Shown here piece by piece: positions 7,990 through 16,330 of a stretch of 24,647 nt of DNA. The DNA is from RGIG1995 sp045645205. GTDB lineage: Bacteria; Bacillota; Clostridia; Oscillospirales; CAG-272. The stretch's first letter is position 1. Each line of letters opens with the position of its first letter. A program made the position numbers and the translations under genes. The DNA lies in assembly GCA_045645205.1 (NCBI GenBank), contig JAZRIJ010000049.1:1-24647 (forward strand), written 5' to 3'. Below the pieces are notes generated by a model that searched no databases, was not told where the DNA came from, and saw nothing but the letters and a program-made list of their open reading frames with translations.

Positions 7990-8609
7990 TGATTGCAATA
8001 GTTGACTATGGTGTAGGTAATCTTTTTTCGTTAAAAAGCTCACTTGCCTGTGTGGGCGCAGACGCTGTCGTAACAAACGACAGAAATACACTCGAACAAG
8101 CTGATAAAATAATACTGCCCGGTGTCGGTGCATTTAAAGATGCCTCGGACAAGCTTTTTGCCTCTGGACTTGCTGATGTTGTTATTGACGAGGTAAACAA
8201 GGGTAAGCCCTTACTTGGCATTTGTCTCGGTATGCAAATGCTTTTTGAAAAAAGCTATGAGTACGGCGAAACCAAAGGCTTGGGACTTTTAGAGGGAGAA
8301 ATAAAACCATTAGCTGATGTAATTGATAAAAATTTAAAAATCCCACACATTGGCTGGAATGCACTTAAGTTCAATGGAGAAAAATCTCCCCTTTTCAAAT
8401 ATATAAATGAAGGCGATTTCGTTTATTTTGTACATTCATTTTACGCGGCAGGCTGTGATGACTCGCTTATTGCCACAGCTGAATATAGTTGTGATATAAC
8501 TGCCGCAGTTGGAAAAAACAACATCTACGGCTGTCAGTTTCACCCTGAAAAAAGTGGCAATGTCGGACTGAATATACTGAAAGCTTTTTGTGAGAAAGGT
8601 TGTGTTTGA
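7989..8609 (+). CDS. hisH: Imidazole glycerol phosphate synthase, glutaminase subunit
   Basis: HisH is the class I glutamine amidotransferase half of imidazole glycerol phosphate synthase. It releases ammonia from glutamine and channels it to HisF. The 206 residues carry the nucleophile Cys79 in LGICLGMQMLF and the His185/Glu187 pair in GCQFHPEKSG, so the catalytic triad is complete. The N-terminal VDYGVGNLFSLKSSL is characteristic of HisH. AAAGGA lies eight bases before the start. Its partner hisF is two genes downstream, with hisA between them, which is the usual HAF order. Confidence 0.97.
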   Translation: MIAIVDYGVGNLFSLKSSLACVGADAVVTNDRNTLEQADKIILPGVGAFKDASDKLFASGLADVVIDEVNKGKPLLGICLGMQMLFEKSYEYGETKGLGLLEGEIKPLADVIDKNLKIPHIGWNALKFNGEKSPLFKYINEGDFVYFVHSFYAAGCDDSLIATAEYSCDITAAVGKNNIYGCQFHPEKSGNVGLNILKAFCEKGCV

Positions 8610-8612
8610 TTT

Positions 8613-9326
8613 ATGATTATTTACCCAGCCATTGACCTTTTTGAAGGAAAAGCTGTAAGACTTTTTAAGGGTGATTACACTCAGATGACAGTCTACAGCA
8701 ACAATCCAACAAAAATTGCAGATGATTTTGTAAATCAAGGTGCAACGCATATTCACCTCGTTGACCTTGAAGGCGCAAAAGACGGAACAACTCCAAATCT
8801 CGAAGCTGTATGTAAGATAAAAAAGCATACGGGATTGTTTTGCGAGGTCGGCGGCGGCATACGCTCAATGGAGATAATCGACAGGTACATAAACGCGGGT
8901 CTTGATCGGGTTATACTCGGTACTGCCGCTGTAACAAATCCTGAATTTGCAGAAGAGGCAGTAAAAAAACACGGAGATAAAATTGCTATCGGTGTTGACA
9001 TAAAAGACGGTTTTGTTGCTGTTAAAGGATGGACTGAAAAATCGACTCTTAATGCATTCGATTTTTGCCTTCAAATGCAAAATATCGGCATAAAAACCCT
9101 TATTTGTACCGATATTTCAAAAGACGGCGCTATGAAAGGCACAAACCATGAGCTTTATAATGAGCTGTCCCAAAAATGTAATATGCAGATAATTGCTTCA
9201 GGCGGTGTATCATCAATTCAAGACGTAAAAAGACTTGCAGACAAGAATATTTACGGCGCAATAATCGGCAAGGCTTACTATACAAAAGCAATTTCTCTCA
9301 AAGAAGCAATCGAGGTGGCGAAATGA
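8613..9326 (+). CDS. hisA: ProFAR isomerase
   Basis: HisA is the (beta/alpha)8-barrel isomerase that converts ProFAR to PRFAR by an Amadori rearrangement. The 237-residue sequence begins with YPAIDLFEGKAVRLFKGDY, which places the catalytic base at Asp8. The second catalytic Asp is in ICTDISKDGAMKGTN, and the phosphate-binding glycines are in GGGIRS and ASGGVSS. The gene starts three bases after the hisH stop; the ribosome site is weak (GAGAAAGG at a long distance), so translation probably relies on coupling to hisH. It overlaps hisF by 4 bp. Confidence 0.96.
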   Translation: MIIYPAIDLFEGKAVRLFKGDYTQMTVYSNNPTKIADDFVNQGATHIHLVDLEGAKDGTTPNLEAVCKIKKHTGLFCEVGGGIRSMEIIDRYINAGLDRVILGTAAVTNPEFAEEAVKKHGDKIAIGVDIKDGFVAVKGWTEKSTLNAFDFCLQMQNIGIKTLICTDISKDGAMKGTNHELYNELSQKCNMQIIASGGVSSIQDVKRLADKNIYGAIIGKAYYTKAISLKEAIEVAK

Positions 9327-10081
9327 CGACAAAGAGAATAATTCCCTGCCTTGATGTAAAAAACGGAAGAGTTGTAAAAGGCGTAAACTTCGAAGGACTG
9401 AATGATGTATCCTCTCCTGTAGAGCTTGCAAAATATTACAGCGACAATGGCGCCGATGAGCTTGTTTTTTACGATATCACAGCGTCATTTGAACAGAGAA
9501 AGCTATTTTCCGACATTTTGTGCGAGGTTGCAAGTACAATTTTTATTCCTCTCACTGTCGGGGGCGGCATAAATACAGTTGATGACTTTGACAGAGTGCT
9601 TAAATGCGGCGCAGATAAAGTCAGCGTAAACTCGGGTGCAATCAAAAATCCCGATTTGGTTTATGAAGCCGCAAAGCTTTACGGCGACCAATGCGTTGTT
9701 TTATCAGTTGATATAAAAAGAGTTGACGGTGTGTTTAGAGTATTCTCAAAAGGTGGACGTGAAAACACCGGAATGGAAGCTATTGAATGGATAAAACGCT
9801 GTGTAGGAAACGGCGCCGGTGAAATAGTGGTAAACTCCATTGATACTGACGGAGTAAAAAAAGGCTTTGACCTTGAAATGCTTGACGCTGTATGCAATGC
9901 TGTGTCTGTTCCTGTTATTGCATCGGGCGGAGCGGGAAACAAACAACATTTTACTGAACTTTTTAAGACTCTGCCCAAGGTTGATGCAGGACTCGCCGCA
10001 TCGATTTTCCACTTTGGTGAAGTGGAAATAAACGACTTAAAACGCGATCTTAACCGAAATGGAATCTGTATGAGAATATAA
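9323..10081 (+). CDS. hisF: Imidazole glycerol phosphate synthase, cyclase subunit
   Basis: HisF receives ammonia from HisH and cyclises PRFAR to imidazole glycerol phosphate and AICAR. The 252 residues form a barrel with IIPCLDVKNGRVVKG (catalytic Asp11), the second Asp in VNSIDTDGVKKG, and phosphate-binding VGGGI and ASGGAG loops. HisA and HisF are ancient half-barrel paralogues, and this explains the resemblance between the two neighbours. GAGGTGG precedes the ATG, which overlaps the hisA stop. hisIE follows after 23 bp. Confidence 0.97.
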   Translation: MTTKRIIPCLDVKNGRVVKGVNFEGLNDVSSPVELAKYYSDNGADELVFYDITASFEQRKLFSDILCEVASTIFIPLTVGGGINTVDDFDRVLKCGADKVSVNSGAIKNPDLVYEAAKLYGDQCVVLSVDIKRVDGVFRVFSKGGRENTGMEAIEWIKRCVGNGAGEIVVNSIDTDGVKKGFDLEMLDAVCNAVSVPVIASGGAGNKQHFTELFKTLPKVDAGLAASIFHFGEVEINDLKRDLNRNGICMRI

Positions 10082-10104
10082 ACACTTTTGAAAGGAACAC
10101 AAAA

Positions 10105-10755
10105 ATGATAAATATCGAAGAACTTAAATTTGACGAAAAAGGTCTTATTCCCGCGATAGTAGTTGATGCAAAAACCAAGCAGGTTCTCACTCTTGCCTAT
10201 ATGAATAAAGAAAGTCTTCAAATCTCAATTGAAAAAGGCTTGACCTGCTTCTACAGCCGTTCCAGACAATGTCTGTGGCTAAAGGGTGAAACGAGCGGTA
10301 ACTATCAGCATATAGTATCCATCACAGCGGACTGCGACAAGGATGCTCTTACTGTTATGGTAGAGCCTGACGGTCCTGCTTGCCACCTCGGAACAACATC
10401 ATGCTTTGAAAACACGCTTTGGGAAAGTGAAGAAAGACACGAATTTTCTCTGCAAGGACTTATGAGCCTTATCGAAGGCAGAAAAACAGAGAAAAAAGAA
10501 GGCTCCTACACAACATACCTTTTTGAAAAAGGTCTTGACAAGATTCTAAAAAAGGTAGGCGAAGAGTGTACCGAGGTTATTATCGGTGCAAAGAATAACG
10601 ACAAAAAAGAAACTATCTATGAGATTGCAGACCTTACATATCACGTAATGGTTTTGATGATTGAAATGGGTATATCTCTCGAAGACATTCACAATGAGCT
10701 TGCTTCACGTCATGTAATCGACCATAAGGTTAAACAGGAGAAAATGACACAATGA
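10105..10755 (+). CDS. hisIE: Bifunctional PR-AMP cyclohydrolase / PR-ATP pyrophosphatase
   Basis: This fusion performs steps two and three of the pathway. The HisI domain (about 1-105) opens the purine ring of phosphoribosyl-AMP; its metal cysteines are Cys77 in ADCDKDA, Cys93 in ACHLG and Cys100 in SCFE, with the family spacing. The HisE domain (about 115-205) is an all-helical MazG-like pyrophosphohydrolase with KVGEECTEVIIGAKN and YEIADLTYHVMVLM supplying the acidic metal site. AAAGGA lies before the ATG. The last codons overlap the phosphatase gene by 4 bp. The fused arrangement is common in Firmicutes. Confidence 0.97.
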   Translation: MINIEELKFDEKGLIPAIVVDAKTKQVLTLAYMNKESLQISIEKGLTCFYSRSRQCLWLKGETSGNYQHIVSITADCDKDALTVMVEPDGPACHLGTTSCFENTLWESEERHEFSLQGLMSLIEGRKTEKKEGSYTTYLFEKGLDKILKKVGEECTEVIIGAKNNDKKETIYEIADLTYHVMVLMIEMGISLEDIHNELASRHVIDHKVKQEKMTQ

Positions 10756-11522
10756 TTTTATGCGATAAGCATATGCATACTTCCCTTTGCGACGGAAAAA
10801 ACAGTCCCGAGGAAATGATTTTATCGGGACTGAAAAAAGGTATGAAAACTATAGGTCTTTCAGGTCATTGTTATACACACTTTGATGAAAGCTACTGTAT
10901 GACAAAAGATACTATGCTTAAATATTTTGAGGAAATTCATCACCTCAAAGAACTCTACAAAGGCAAAATCGAAGTTCTTTGTGGAATTGAACAGGACTAT
11001 TATGCCGGCAAACCGCTCCTTGATTTTGACTATGTAATCGGCAGTGTACACTATATTTTAAAAAACGGAGAGTATATCCCTGTTGACGAAAACGAAAGCA
11101 TTACCGTCAATGCCGTAAAAAAGCATTATAACGGTGATTATTATGCATATGCCGAAGACTACTATAGGTTAGTCGGAGATGTTCAAAATGCAACAAACGC
11201 AGATATAATCGGACACTTCGACCTTATAACCAAATTCAACGAGGGCAACAAGCTTTTTGATGAATCAGCTCCAAGATATGTGAATGCATATAAAAAAGCA
11301 ATAGACAACCTTATTTCCTATGGAAAGCCTTTTGAAGTGAACACAGGCGCAATATCCCGAGGATACAGAACAGAAGCATACCCATCCTTACCAATCTTGA
11401 AATACATAAAAGAAAAAGGCGGAAATGTAATATTATCAAGCGACAGCCATTCGGCTGAAAACATTTGTTTTCAATTTGATAATTGGGAGAAAACAATTCG
11501 CGACATTGGATTTGAAATATAA
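10752..11522 (+). CDS. hisK: Histidinol-phosphatase, PHP family (HisK/HisJ)
   Basis: This PHP-fold metal-dependent phosphatase hydrolyses histidinol phosphate to histidinol, supplying the activity missing from the monofunctional HisB. The 256 residues show the PHP metal motifs: HMH at 7-9 with Asp14, His39 in LSGHC, Glu in GIEQDYY, His in GSVHY and in IGHFDL, and the terminal SSDSH. AGGAG lies ten bases before the ATG, which overlaps the hisIE stop. It is the last gene of the operon and is followed by a hairpin. Other PHP phosphoesterases look similar, but position makes the histidine role very likely. Confidence 0.93.
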   Translation: MILCDKHMHTSLCDGKNSPEEMILSGLKKGMKTIGLSGHCYTHFDESYCMTKDTMLKYFEEIHHLKELYKGKIEVLCGIEQDYYAGKPLLDFDYVIGSVHYILKNGEYIPVDENESITVNAVKKHYNGDYYAYAEDYYRLVGDVQNATNADIIGHFDLITKFNEGNKLFDESAPRYVNAYKKAIDNLISYGKPFEVNTGAISRGYRTEAYPSLPILKYIKEKGGNVILSSDSHSAENICFQFDNWEKTIRDIGFEI

Positions 11523-11528
11523 AAATAC

Positions 11529-11580
11529 AGAGCTGTAACAAAACGATTTTAAAAAACGTGATGTATACAGCTCTTTGTAA
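11529..11580. terminator. Bidirectional hairpin between hisK and obgE
   Basis: AGAGCTGTA (11529-11537) pairs with TACAGCTCT (11566-11574) between the two convergent genes. On the plus strand the T run is short; on the minus strand the helix is followed by a T-rich tract. It probably ends both the his operon and the ligA-obgE transcript. The 28-nt loop is long for a terminator. Confidence 0.65.
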
Positions 11581-11581
11581 T

Positions 11582-12862
11582 TTATTTAACAAAATCAAAT
11601 TCGAAATCGTACATACTTACGGTATCACCGTCTTTTACGCCTTTTGCTTCAAGCTTGTCAAAGACACCTGCATTTTTAAGAACCTTTTGGAAATACATCA
11701 AGGATTCATAATCATCAAAATTGATTGAACCCATAAGCTTGTATATCCAATCAGCTTCAACAACATAAGTGCCGTTTATATTCTTGATAATAATATCGTG
11801 ATTTGACTTGTCATCAAGAATATCATTTTCAGGAAAATAATCGGCTTCATAAACGGTAAGCGGCGGAAGAGTTCTCAACCTGTCTGCTGTCATGTGTACA
11901 AGTTCTCTTACATTCTTCCCTGTTAATGCCGAAATGTATATGATCTCATATCCGTTTTCTTTTACATAACCTTCAAATGCTTCTTTGTCAAACTCACCCT
12001 CGTCGGACATATCGCATTTGTTTGCGGCAATTATCTGCGGTCTGTTTGCAAGATCCTCGCTGTATTCGGCAAGCTCGGCGTTTATTTTTTCAATATCTTC
12101 GATAGGATCTCGTCCGCTCATTCCCGACACGTCAACAACATGTATAAGAAGTCTGCATCTGTCTATATGACGGAGAAAATCATGACCAAGACCTGCTCCT
12201 TCAGCAGCTCCCTCGATTATACCGGGAATATCCGCCGCAACAAATGATTGCTCATCCCCGGCATCAACAACACCAAGGTTGGGAGATAGAGTTGTAAATT
12301 CATAATTTGCAATCTTAGGCTTTGCAGCGCTTATTTTTGAAAGAAGCATGGATTTTCCAACATTGGGAAATCCGACCAAGCCTACATCCGCAAGCATTTT
12401 CAATTCAAATACAACCTCTTTTTCCTCGCCCTTAATACCACTTTTTGCAAATCGGGGTATCTGTCTTGTAGGTGTGGAAAAATGTCTGTTTCCCCAACCG
12501 CCTCTGCCGCCTTTGCAAAGCATAAACGGTTCGGAATCGGACATATCTTTTATAACTTTTCCGCTTTCTGCATCACGAATGACAGTACCGGGCGGTACTT
12601 TGAGTATTAAATCATCTGCTGTCTTACCGTGAAATTTCGATTTCATTCCGTCGCCGCCGTTATCAGCTATAAACTTTTTGTGATACTTATAGCGAAGAAG
12701 CGTATTTTCTCCCTCATCAATTTCGATGATAATATTACCGCCGTTTCCTCCGTCACCACCGTCGGGACCACCGTGCGAAACGTATTTTTCACGTCTGAAC
12801 GAGACAGCTCCGTTTCCTCCGTCGCCCGCCTTTACATAAATTTTTACTTTATCAATTATCAT
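11582..12862 (-). CDS. obgE: Obg GTPase
   Basis: Obg/CgtA is an essential GTPase that binds the large ribosomal subunit and links ribosome assembly to stress signals. Domains in order are the glycine-rich Obg fold (about 1-155, with repeated GGDGG segments), the G domain with Walker A GFPNVGKS, G3 ADIPGIIEGA and G4 ANKCD, and a C-terminal OCT domain (about 345-426). I chose ATG at 12862 because AGGTG lies six bases before it; an in-frame GTG at 12871 would form part of that ribosome site. It follows ligA by 18 bp on the same strand. The ribosomal protein genes that often precede obg are absent. Confidence 0.95.
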   Translation of the reverse strand: MIIDKVKIYVKAGDGGNGAVSFRREKYVSHGGPDGGDGGNGGNIIIEIDEGENTLLRYKYHKKFIADNGGDGMKSKFHGKTADDLILKVPPGTVIRDAESGKVIKDMSDSEPFMLCKGGRGGWGNRHFSTPTRQIPRFAKSGIKGEEKEVVFELKMLADVGLVGFPNVGKSMLLSKISAAKPKIANYEFTTLSPNLGVVDAGDEQSFVAADIPGIIEGAAEGAGLGHDFLRHIDRCRLLIHVVDVSGMSGRDPIEDIEKINAELAEYSEDLANRPQIIAANKCDMSDEGEFDKEAFEGYVKENGYEIIYISALTGKNVRELVHMTADRLRTLPPLTVYEADYFPENDILDDKSNHDIIIKNINGTYVVEADWIYKLMGSINFDDYESLMYFQKVLKNAGVFDKLEAKGVKDGDTVSMYDFEFDFVK

Positions 12863-12880
12863 TAGATTCACCTGCTCTTT

Positions 12881-14842
12881 CTATATTCCAAGCATATCTT
12901 TAAGTTGTTGTTCATCAATAATTTTTATACCGAGAGTCTGCGCTTTTGTAAGCTTACTGCCGGCATCGTCGCCTGCCAAAACATAATCTGTCTTTTTTGA
13001 TACAGAAGATGATACCTTACCGCCGTAGCTTTCAATTAATGCGCCGACCTCATCTCTGGACATCGTGGGAAGTTTACCTGTCAAAACAAACGTTGCCCCT
13101 GCCAATACATCTCCCATTTGTTCCTCTGCTTCATAGTAGGTAGACACATCAAACGACTTTAAAGCTTCAATAATCTCTCTTGTTTTTTTATGTGAGAAGA
13201 AATCAACTATATAATCTGCAGAAATATCACCAATATCATCTATTTCGGTAAGCTCTTCCCTTGTTACATCAAAAAAGGCGTCAATATTCTTAAATTTCCT
13301 AGCCAAAACTGTTGCTGCTACCTCGCCAACTTGTCTTATGCCCAATGCGTAAAGTAATCTTGCAAGTCCCGCCTTTTTTGAATTTTCAATAGAATTCAAA
13401 AGATTTTCCGCAGACTTGTCTCCCATTCTGTCAAGCGAGGAAATTTTTTCTTTTTCAAGTCTGTATATATCAGCAATACCGTTTAGCATATTATTTTTAT
13501 AACACAACTCTATTATCTGCGGCCCCATACCTTCAATGTTCATTGCTCCCTTTGAAGCAAAATGCTCCAATGTTCGCAAAAGCTGGGCGGGACACTCGGC
13601 ATTTGTACATCTGTAGTCAACTTCACTTTCTTCATGAAAAACAGACTCTCCGCATGACGGACATACTTTTGGCATCTCATAAATTTTTGCGCCGAAAGGT
13701 CTTTTGGAGACTATTACTCTATCGACCTCGGGAATAATATCCCCCGCTTTGTGTACGACTACTGTATCACCTATTCTTATATCCCTTTCATGAATAAAGT
13801 TAAGATTATGCAGGGTTGCGCGGCTGACTGTTGAACCGGCTATTTTAACGGGTTCTAAAACAGCATTAGGGGTCAAAACTCCCGTTCTGCCAACCTGTAT
13901 TAATATATCAATAAGTCTTGTTTCTTTTTCTTCAGGAGGATATTTATATGCAACAGCCCATTTAGGCCGTCCTCCTACTTCACCGAGTTCAGTTCTGATA
14001 TTAAGCTTATCTGCCTTTATTACAGCTCCGTCAATGTCAAAAGACAGTTCATCGCGCATACTGGCGATTTTGCTTATGTGGCTTTCTATTTCATTTATAT
14101 TATCCGTTACAATTGTATAAGGCAAAACTTTAAATCCTTGATTTCTTAAAAAGTTCAAGGATTCACTATGCTTTTCGAATGTTCTGTCACAGCTTTGAAC
14201 ATTAAAAATAAAAATGTCCAACATTCTTTGCGCTGTAATTTTCGAATCAAGCTGACGAAGCGAACCTGCCGCTGCATTTCTGGGGTTTGCAAACCTTTCT
14301 TTTTCTGCTCTTGTTTCGTTTATCTTCTCAAATGCCTCTCTCGGCATAAAAACCTCGCCGCGCACCTCAAGATGCCCTTTATATTCAATCGCTAACGGAA
14401 TGGATCTTATAGTCTTGATATTCTGCGTAACATTTTCGCCTACCAAACCGTCTCCGCGTGTCGCTCCTCTTATAAGCTTGCCATTGTCATAAACAAGCGA
14501 AACGGAAAGACCATCTATTTTAGGCTCGATTGAATATTCTGTTTTTTCATTTTTTTTGTAAAAATTTTCAAGCTCTTCAAAAGAAAAAACATCTGTAAGA
14601 CTCCCCATTGGTACATCATGTTTTACCTTTTCAAACTTGTCAAGTGCTTGTCCTCCTACCCTCTGAGTAGGAGAAGTTTCGGAACGAAGCTCGGGATATT
14701 CAGCCTCTAATGTCTCAAGCTCTCTGAAAAGCATATCATATTCGTAATCCGATATCTCAGGACTATCTTCTACATAGTATTTTCGGCTGTGATATTCTAA
14801 TTCTTTTCTTAATGTTTCAATTCTCTTTGCCGCTTGGTACAT
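12881..14842 (-). CDS. ligA: NAD+-dependent DNA ligase LigA
   Basis: LigA seals nicks in replication and repair using NAD+. The 653-residue protein is near the usual 660-680 and has all domains: the Ia domain (YHSRKYYVEDSPEISD), the adenylation domain with nucleophile Lys108 in KIDG, the OB fold, and a zinc finger with four cysteines (CPSCG then CTNAECPAQ, about 394-417). Helix-hairpin-helix repeats and a C-terminal BRCT domain (about 578-653) complete it. AAAGGGGG lies upstream of the ATG. It is transcribed away from the SorE-like dehydrogenase gene and leads into obgE. The pcrA gene that often precedes ligA is not here. Confidence 0.97.
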   Translation of the reverse strand: MYQAAKRIETLRKELEYHSRKYYVEDSPEISDYEYDMLFRELETLEAEYPELRSETSPTQRVGGQALDKFEKVKHDVPMGSLTDVFSFEELENFYKKNEKTEYSIEPKIDGLSVSLVYDNGKLIRGATRGDGLVGENVTQNIKTIRSIPLAIEYKGHLEVRGEVFMPREAFEKINETRAEKERFANPRNAAAGSLRQLDSKITAQRMLDIFIFNVQSCDRTFEKHSESLNFLRNQGFKVLPYTIVTDNINEIESHISKIASMRDELSFDIDGAVIKADKLNIRTELGEVGGRPKWAVAYKYPPEEKETRLIDILIQVGRTGVLTPNAVLEPVKIAGSTVSRATLHNLNFIHERDIRIGDTVVVHKAGDIIPEVDRVIVSKRPFGAKIYEMPKVCPSCGESVFHEESEVDYRCTNAECPAQLLRTLEHFASKGAMNIEGMGPQIIELCYKNNMLNGIADIYRLEKEKISSLDRMGDKSAENLLNSIENSKKAGLARLLYALGIRQVGEVAATVLARKFKNIDAFFDVTREELTEIDDIGDISADYIVDFFSHKKTREIIEALKSFDVSTYYEAEEQMGDVLAGATFVLTGKLPTMSRDEVGALIESYGGKVSSSVSKKTDYVLAGDDAGSKLTKAQTLGIKIIDEQQLKDMLGI

Positions 14843-14904
14843 AATATAAATCTACCCCCTTTAAACAAATCAATAAACAAGGTAAAATATAGCTAATAAA
14901 TAAA

Positions 14905-14936
14905 ATTATACACCAAAACTCCGTTGACAATACAAA
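14905..14936 (-). promoter_or_regulatory. Possible ligA promoter
   Basis: On the minus strand a TATAAT lies at 14910-14905. The best upstream elements are TTGTAT (20-bp spacer) or GTATTG (17-bp spacer), neither convincing. It overlaps the -35 region of the divergent promoter, so the two may interfere. Confidence 0.35.
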
Positions 14937-14952
14937 ATTATTCTGTTATAAT
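14924..14952 (+). promoter_or_regulatory. Perfect consensus promoter of the SorE-like dehydrogenase
   Basis: TTGACA (14924-14929), a 17-bp spacer and TATAAT (14947-14952) match the sigma-A consensus exactly, with a TG at 14944-14945 as an extended -10. Strong constitutive transcription is predicted unless it is repressed. The remaining bases of 14843-15010 hold the ligA start region. Confidence 0.85.
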
Positions 14953-15010
14953 AATACCATAAAATAACTCGTTTTGCAATAATAAAATAAAAAGAAAGAG
15001 GCGTTTTAAA

Positions 15011-16273
15011 ATGAAAACTAAAGCAGTTAGACTCTATGGTGTAAATGATTTACGTCTTGATGAGTTCGAACTTCCTCAAATAAAAGACAATGAGGTACTT
15101 GTCGAGATCGTTTCCGACAGTATCTGTATGTCATCATATAAGGCGGCTATTCAAGGTGCAAACCACAAAAGAGTGCCTAACAACGTTGCTGAAAATCCCA
15201 TTATTATAGGACACGAATTCTGCGGTAAGATCGTAGAAGTAGGCGCTAAATGGCAGCATAAATACAAAGCAGGAGATAAGTTTACAATTCAACCCGCTAT
15301 CAATTATCAGGGCAAACTTGATGCTCCAGGTTATTCTTACAATATGTGCGGAGGCGCGGCGCAGTATGTTATTCTTCCACACGAAGTAATGGATATGGAC
15401 TGCTTGCTTCCTTATGAGGGCGAGGCATATTTCTACGGTTCCTTGGCTGAACCTATGTCATGTATTATTGGCGCATACCATGCGCAGTATCATACAACCA
15501 ACGGATGCTATGTTCACGATATGGGCATAAAAAAAGGCGGAAATCTTGCAATTATGGCTGGAGCAGGTCCTATGGGCATGGGGGCTATCGACTACGCTAT
15601 TCACGTTGAGCCCCGTCCCTCACTTGTTGTTGTAACAGATATTGACACAGCAAGACTTAACAGAGCTGCCGAGATCATAACGGTTGAAGAGGCTGAAAAA
15701 AATGGTGTAAAGCTTCTTTATGTAAATACAGCAGAACATGAAGATGCAGATGCATATATGATGGAGCTTACAAACGGAAAAGGGTTTGACGATATATTTG
15801 TATTTGCTCCTGTTAAGCCTGTTGTTGAAATGGCTGACAGACTTCTCGGCCGTGATGGTTGTCTCAATTTCTTTGCAGGACCTGTTGATCCCAAGTTCTC
15901 CGCTAACTTTAACTTCTACAATGTACATTACGCATCAACTCATATTGTAGGTACAAGTGGAGGAAATACAGATGACATGAATGAGTCTAACACGCTTGCT
16001 CACAAGGGTATTATCGATCCTTCCTGTATGATCACACATATTGGTGGTCTTGATGCGGTTGTTGAAACCACGCTTAACCTTCCTAAAATTCCCGGTGCAA
16101 AGAAGCTTATTTACACACACAAATCTATGCCTCTTACAGCACTCGCTGATTTTGCAGAGTTAGGCAAAAATGATCCGTTCTACGCTGACCTCGCAAACAT
16201 AATTGCAAACAATAACGGCCTGTGGTGCGCGGAAGCAGAAAAATATGTTCTTGAAAACGCTAAGGAAATTTGA
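15011..16273 (+). CDS. Zinc-binding dehydrogenase, L-sorbose-1-phosphate reductase-like (SorE-like)
   Basis: This is a medium-chain NAD(P)-dependent alcohol dehydrogenase, 420 residues, longer than the usual 350. Catalytic zinc ligands are visible as Cys39, His68-Glu69 in IIGHEFCG and Glu147 in LAEPMSC. The structural-zinc cysteine cluster of classical alcohol dehydrogenases is missing. The Rossmann fold starts at AGAGPMGMGAIDYA. The sequence pattern (ENPIIIGHEFCG, LDAPGYSY, YFYGSLAEPMS) resembles the proteins named L-sorbose-1-phosphate reductase. No sugar transporter, kinase or regulator lies nearby, so the substrate is uncertain; another ketose or sugar phosphate is possible. It is monocistronic, with a perfect promoter and its own terminator. 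The ribosome site (AAGAGGCG) is modest. Confidence 0.85.
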   Translation: MKTKAVRLYGVNDLRLDEFELPQIKDNEVLVEIVSDSICMSSYKAAIQGANHKRVPNNVAENPIIIGHEFCGKIVEVGAKWQHKYKAGDKFTIQPAINYQGKLDAPGYSYNMCGGAAQYVILPHEVMDMDCLLPYEGEAYFYGSLAEPMSCIIGAYHAQYHTTNGCYVHDMGIKKGGNLAIMAGAGPMGMGAIDYAIHVEPRPSLVVVTDIDTARLNRAAEIITVEEAEKNGVKLLYVNTAEHEDADAYMMELTNGKGFDDIFVFAPVKPVVEMADRLLGRDGCLNFFAGPVDPKFSANFNFYNVHYASTHIVGTSGGNTDDMNESNTLAHKGIIDPSCMITHIGGLDAVVETTLNLPKIPGAKKLIYTHKSMPLTALADFAELGKNDPFYADLANIIANNNGLWCAEAEKYVLENAKEI

Positions 16274-16290
16274 TTGCGGTGTTAGAATCT

Positions 16291-16326
16291 AAAAGCCGGC
16301 ATATAATAAATATGCCGACTTTTTTA
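16291..16326. terminator. Bidirectional terminator between the dehydrogenase gene and trmB
   Basis: AAAAGCCGGCATAT (16291-16304) pairs with ATATGCCGACTTTT (16310-16323), with a single C-A mismatch and a 5-nt loop. T runs follow on both strands, so it can end both convergent genes. Confidence 0.88.
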
Positions 16327-16330
16327 TTTA

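Noticed and set aside
8613..10081. hisA and hisF resemblance as a recent tandem duplication
   Set aside because: The similarity is the ancient half-barrel relationship shared by all HisA/HisF proteins; the DNA sequences are not recent copies.
9679..10221. A 180-codon open frame on the minus strand opposite hisF and the hisIE start
   Set aside because: It lies fully antisense to genes with clear motifs, lacks a ribosome site and shows no recognisable protein pattern.
10752..11522. DNA polymerase-type PHP domain or general phosphoesterase
   Set aside because: The length and the overlap with hisIE at the end of a his operon fit histidinol-phosphatase, and no polymerase domain is present.
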